Positions 5,368 through 5,559 of a stretch of 5,559 bases of DNA are shown here, one piece after another (position 1 is the first letter of the stretch; each line of letters opens with the position of its first letter). Source of the stretch: Chthoniobacterales bacterium (GTDB lineage Bacteria; Verrucomicrobiota; Verrucomicrobiia; Chthoniobacterales; UBA10450); contig JACCZO010000093.1 in NCBI GenBank assembly GCA_013695925.1, positions 1 through 5,559 on the forward strand. Direction: 5' to 3'. The notes under the pieces were generated by a model that did not search any database, had not been told where the DNA came from, and saw only the letters and a list, made by a program, of their open reading frames with translations. The translations under genes and the position numbers were made by a program.

Positions 5368-5559
5368 ATGAGCGAAGAAAACAACCCCACTCCCAAGCTG
5401 CGCATGGCGGAAACGCCGGAGGAGCAAAAGCAATGGATGGCGCAATGGCGCCTCGCGGAAAAAGCGCTGCTTGAGGTGAAACGGGAAGAGTTGCGCGCGC
5501 TCACGGATGCGGATGTTCTTGCAAACTGCGACCTGTTGTTGGCGGACGCGGATCAGTTC
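5368..5559 (+). CDS. Hypothetical protein, 3' partial
   Basis: The frame opens at ATG 5368 and runs to the window end without a stop, giving 64 residues beginning MSEENNPTPKLRMAETPEEQ. The visible part is highly charged, mostly Glu, Lys, Arg, Ala and Leu, and looks helical; WMAQWRLAEKALLEVKREEL is probably one long amphipathic helix, followed by ALTDADVLANCDLLLADADQF. There is no signal peptide or membrane segment, so it is probably cytoplasmic. The codon pattern is like that of the neighbouring genes. I do not recognise the family. It is divergent from transaldolase, with about 100 bases between the two starts. Confidence 0.75.
   Translation, partial: MSEENNPTPKLRMAETPEEQKQWMAQWRLAEKALLEVKREELRALTDADVLANCDLLLADADQF

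Noticed and set aside
4709..5371. Long plus-strand reading frame (220 codons) opposite transaldolase
   Set aside because: It is the antisense of a clear transaldolase with all active-site residues, and its protein resembles nothing recognisable.
1..5559. A novel defence, toxin-antitoxin, secretion or biosynthetic system
   Set aside because: The genes are mostly known housekeeping or envelope types in mixed orientation, with no toxin pair, nuclease, integrase or cluster logic.

Overview
The window reads as a GC-rich bacterial chromosome segment. Its non-coding gaps hold short interspersed palindromes and CACGGATT-type repeats of the kind I associate with Verrucomicrobia and related soil bacteria. 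The assignment rests on gap style and gene types, not on a marker gene, so it is a moderate-confidence inference. The interspersed repeats suggest a large environmental genome, possibly from a metagenome.

Layout. Bases 2-1348 (+) hold the 3' part of a seven-heme c-type cytochrome whose N-terminus lies off the left edge. It is followed by a small four-helix membrane protein (1385-1795, +) with a HAHG motif. These two converge on a LolD/MacB-type ABC ATPase (1860-2525, -), with only a short gap and a small hairpin between. Bases 2526-2779 are non-coding and hold two palindromic interspersed elements and an intrinsic terminator. Next on the minus strand come a secreted peptidoglycan-binding protein with a very Tyr/Trp-rich middle (2780-3553) and the tRNA wobble 2'-O-methyltransferase TrmL (3611-4057). 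A repeat-filled gap (4053-4263) follows, then transaldolase (4268-5266, -). A divergent intergenic region with a strong hairpin leads to the 5' end of an unidentified gene (5368 to the right edge, +).

How the genes relate. Only the cytochrome and the small membrane protein look like a possible functional pair (respiratory or redox, envelope). The rest is a loose mix: envelope transport, an envelope-bound protein, tRNA modification and pentose phosphate metabolism. No neighbouring permease is seen for the ABC ATPase.

I did not find a convincing previously undescribed system. The most interesting points are the repeat that runs into the TTG start of trmL, the 9-base periodicity of that repeat, the aromatic-rich secreted protein, and the His-containing small membrane protein beside the multiheme cytochrome.
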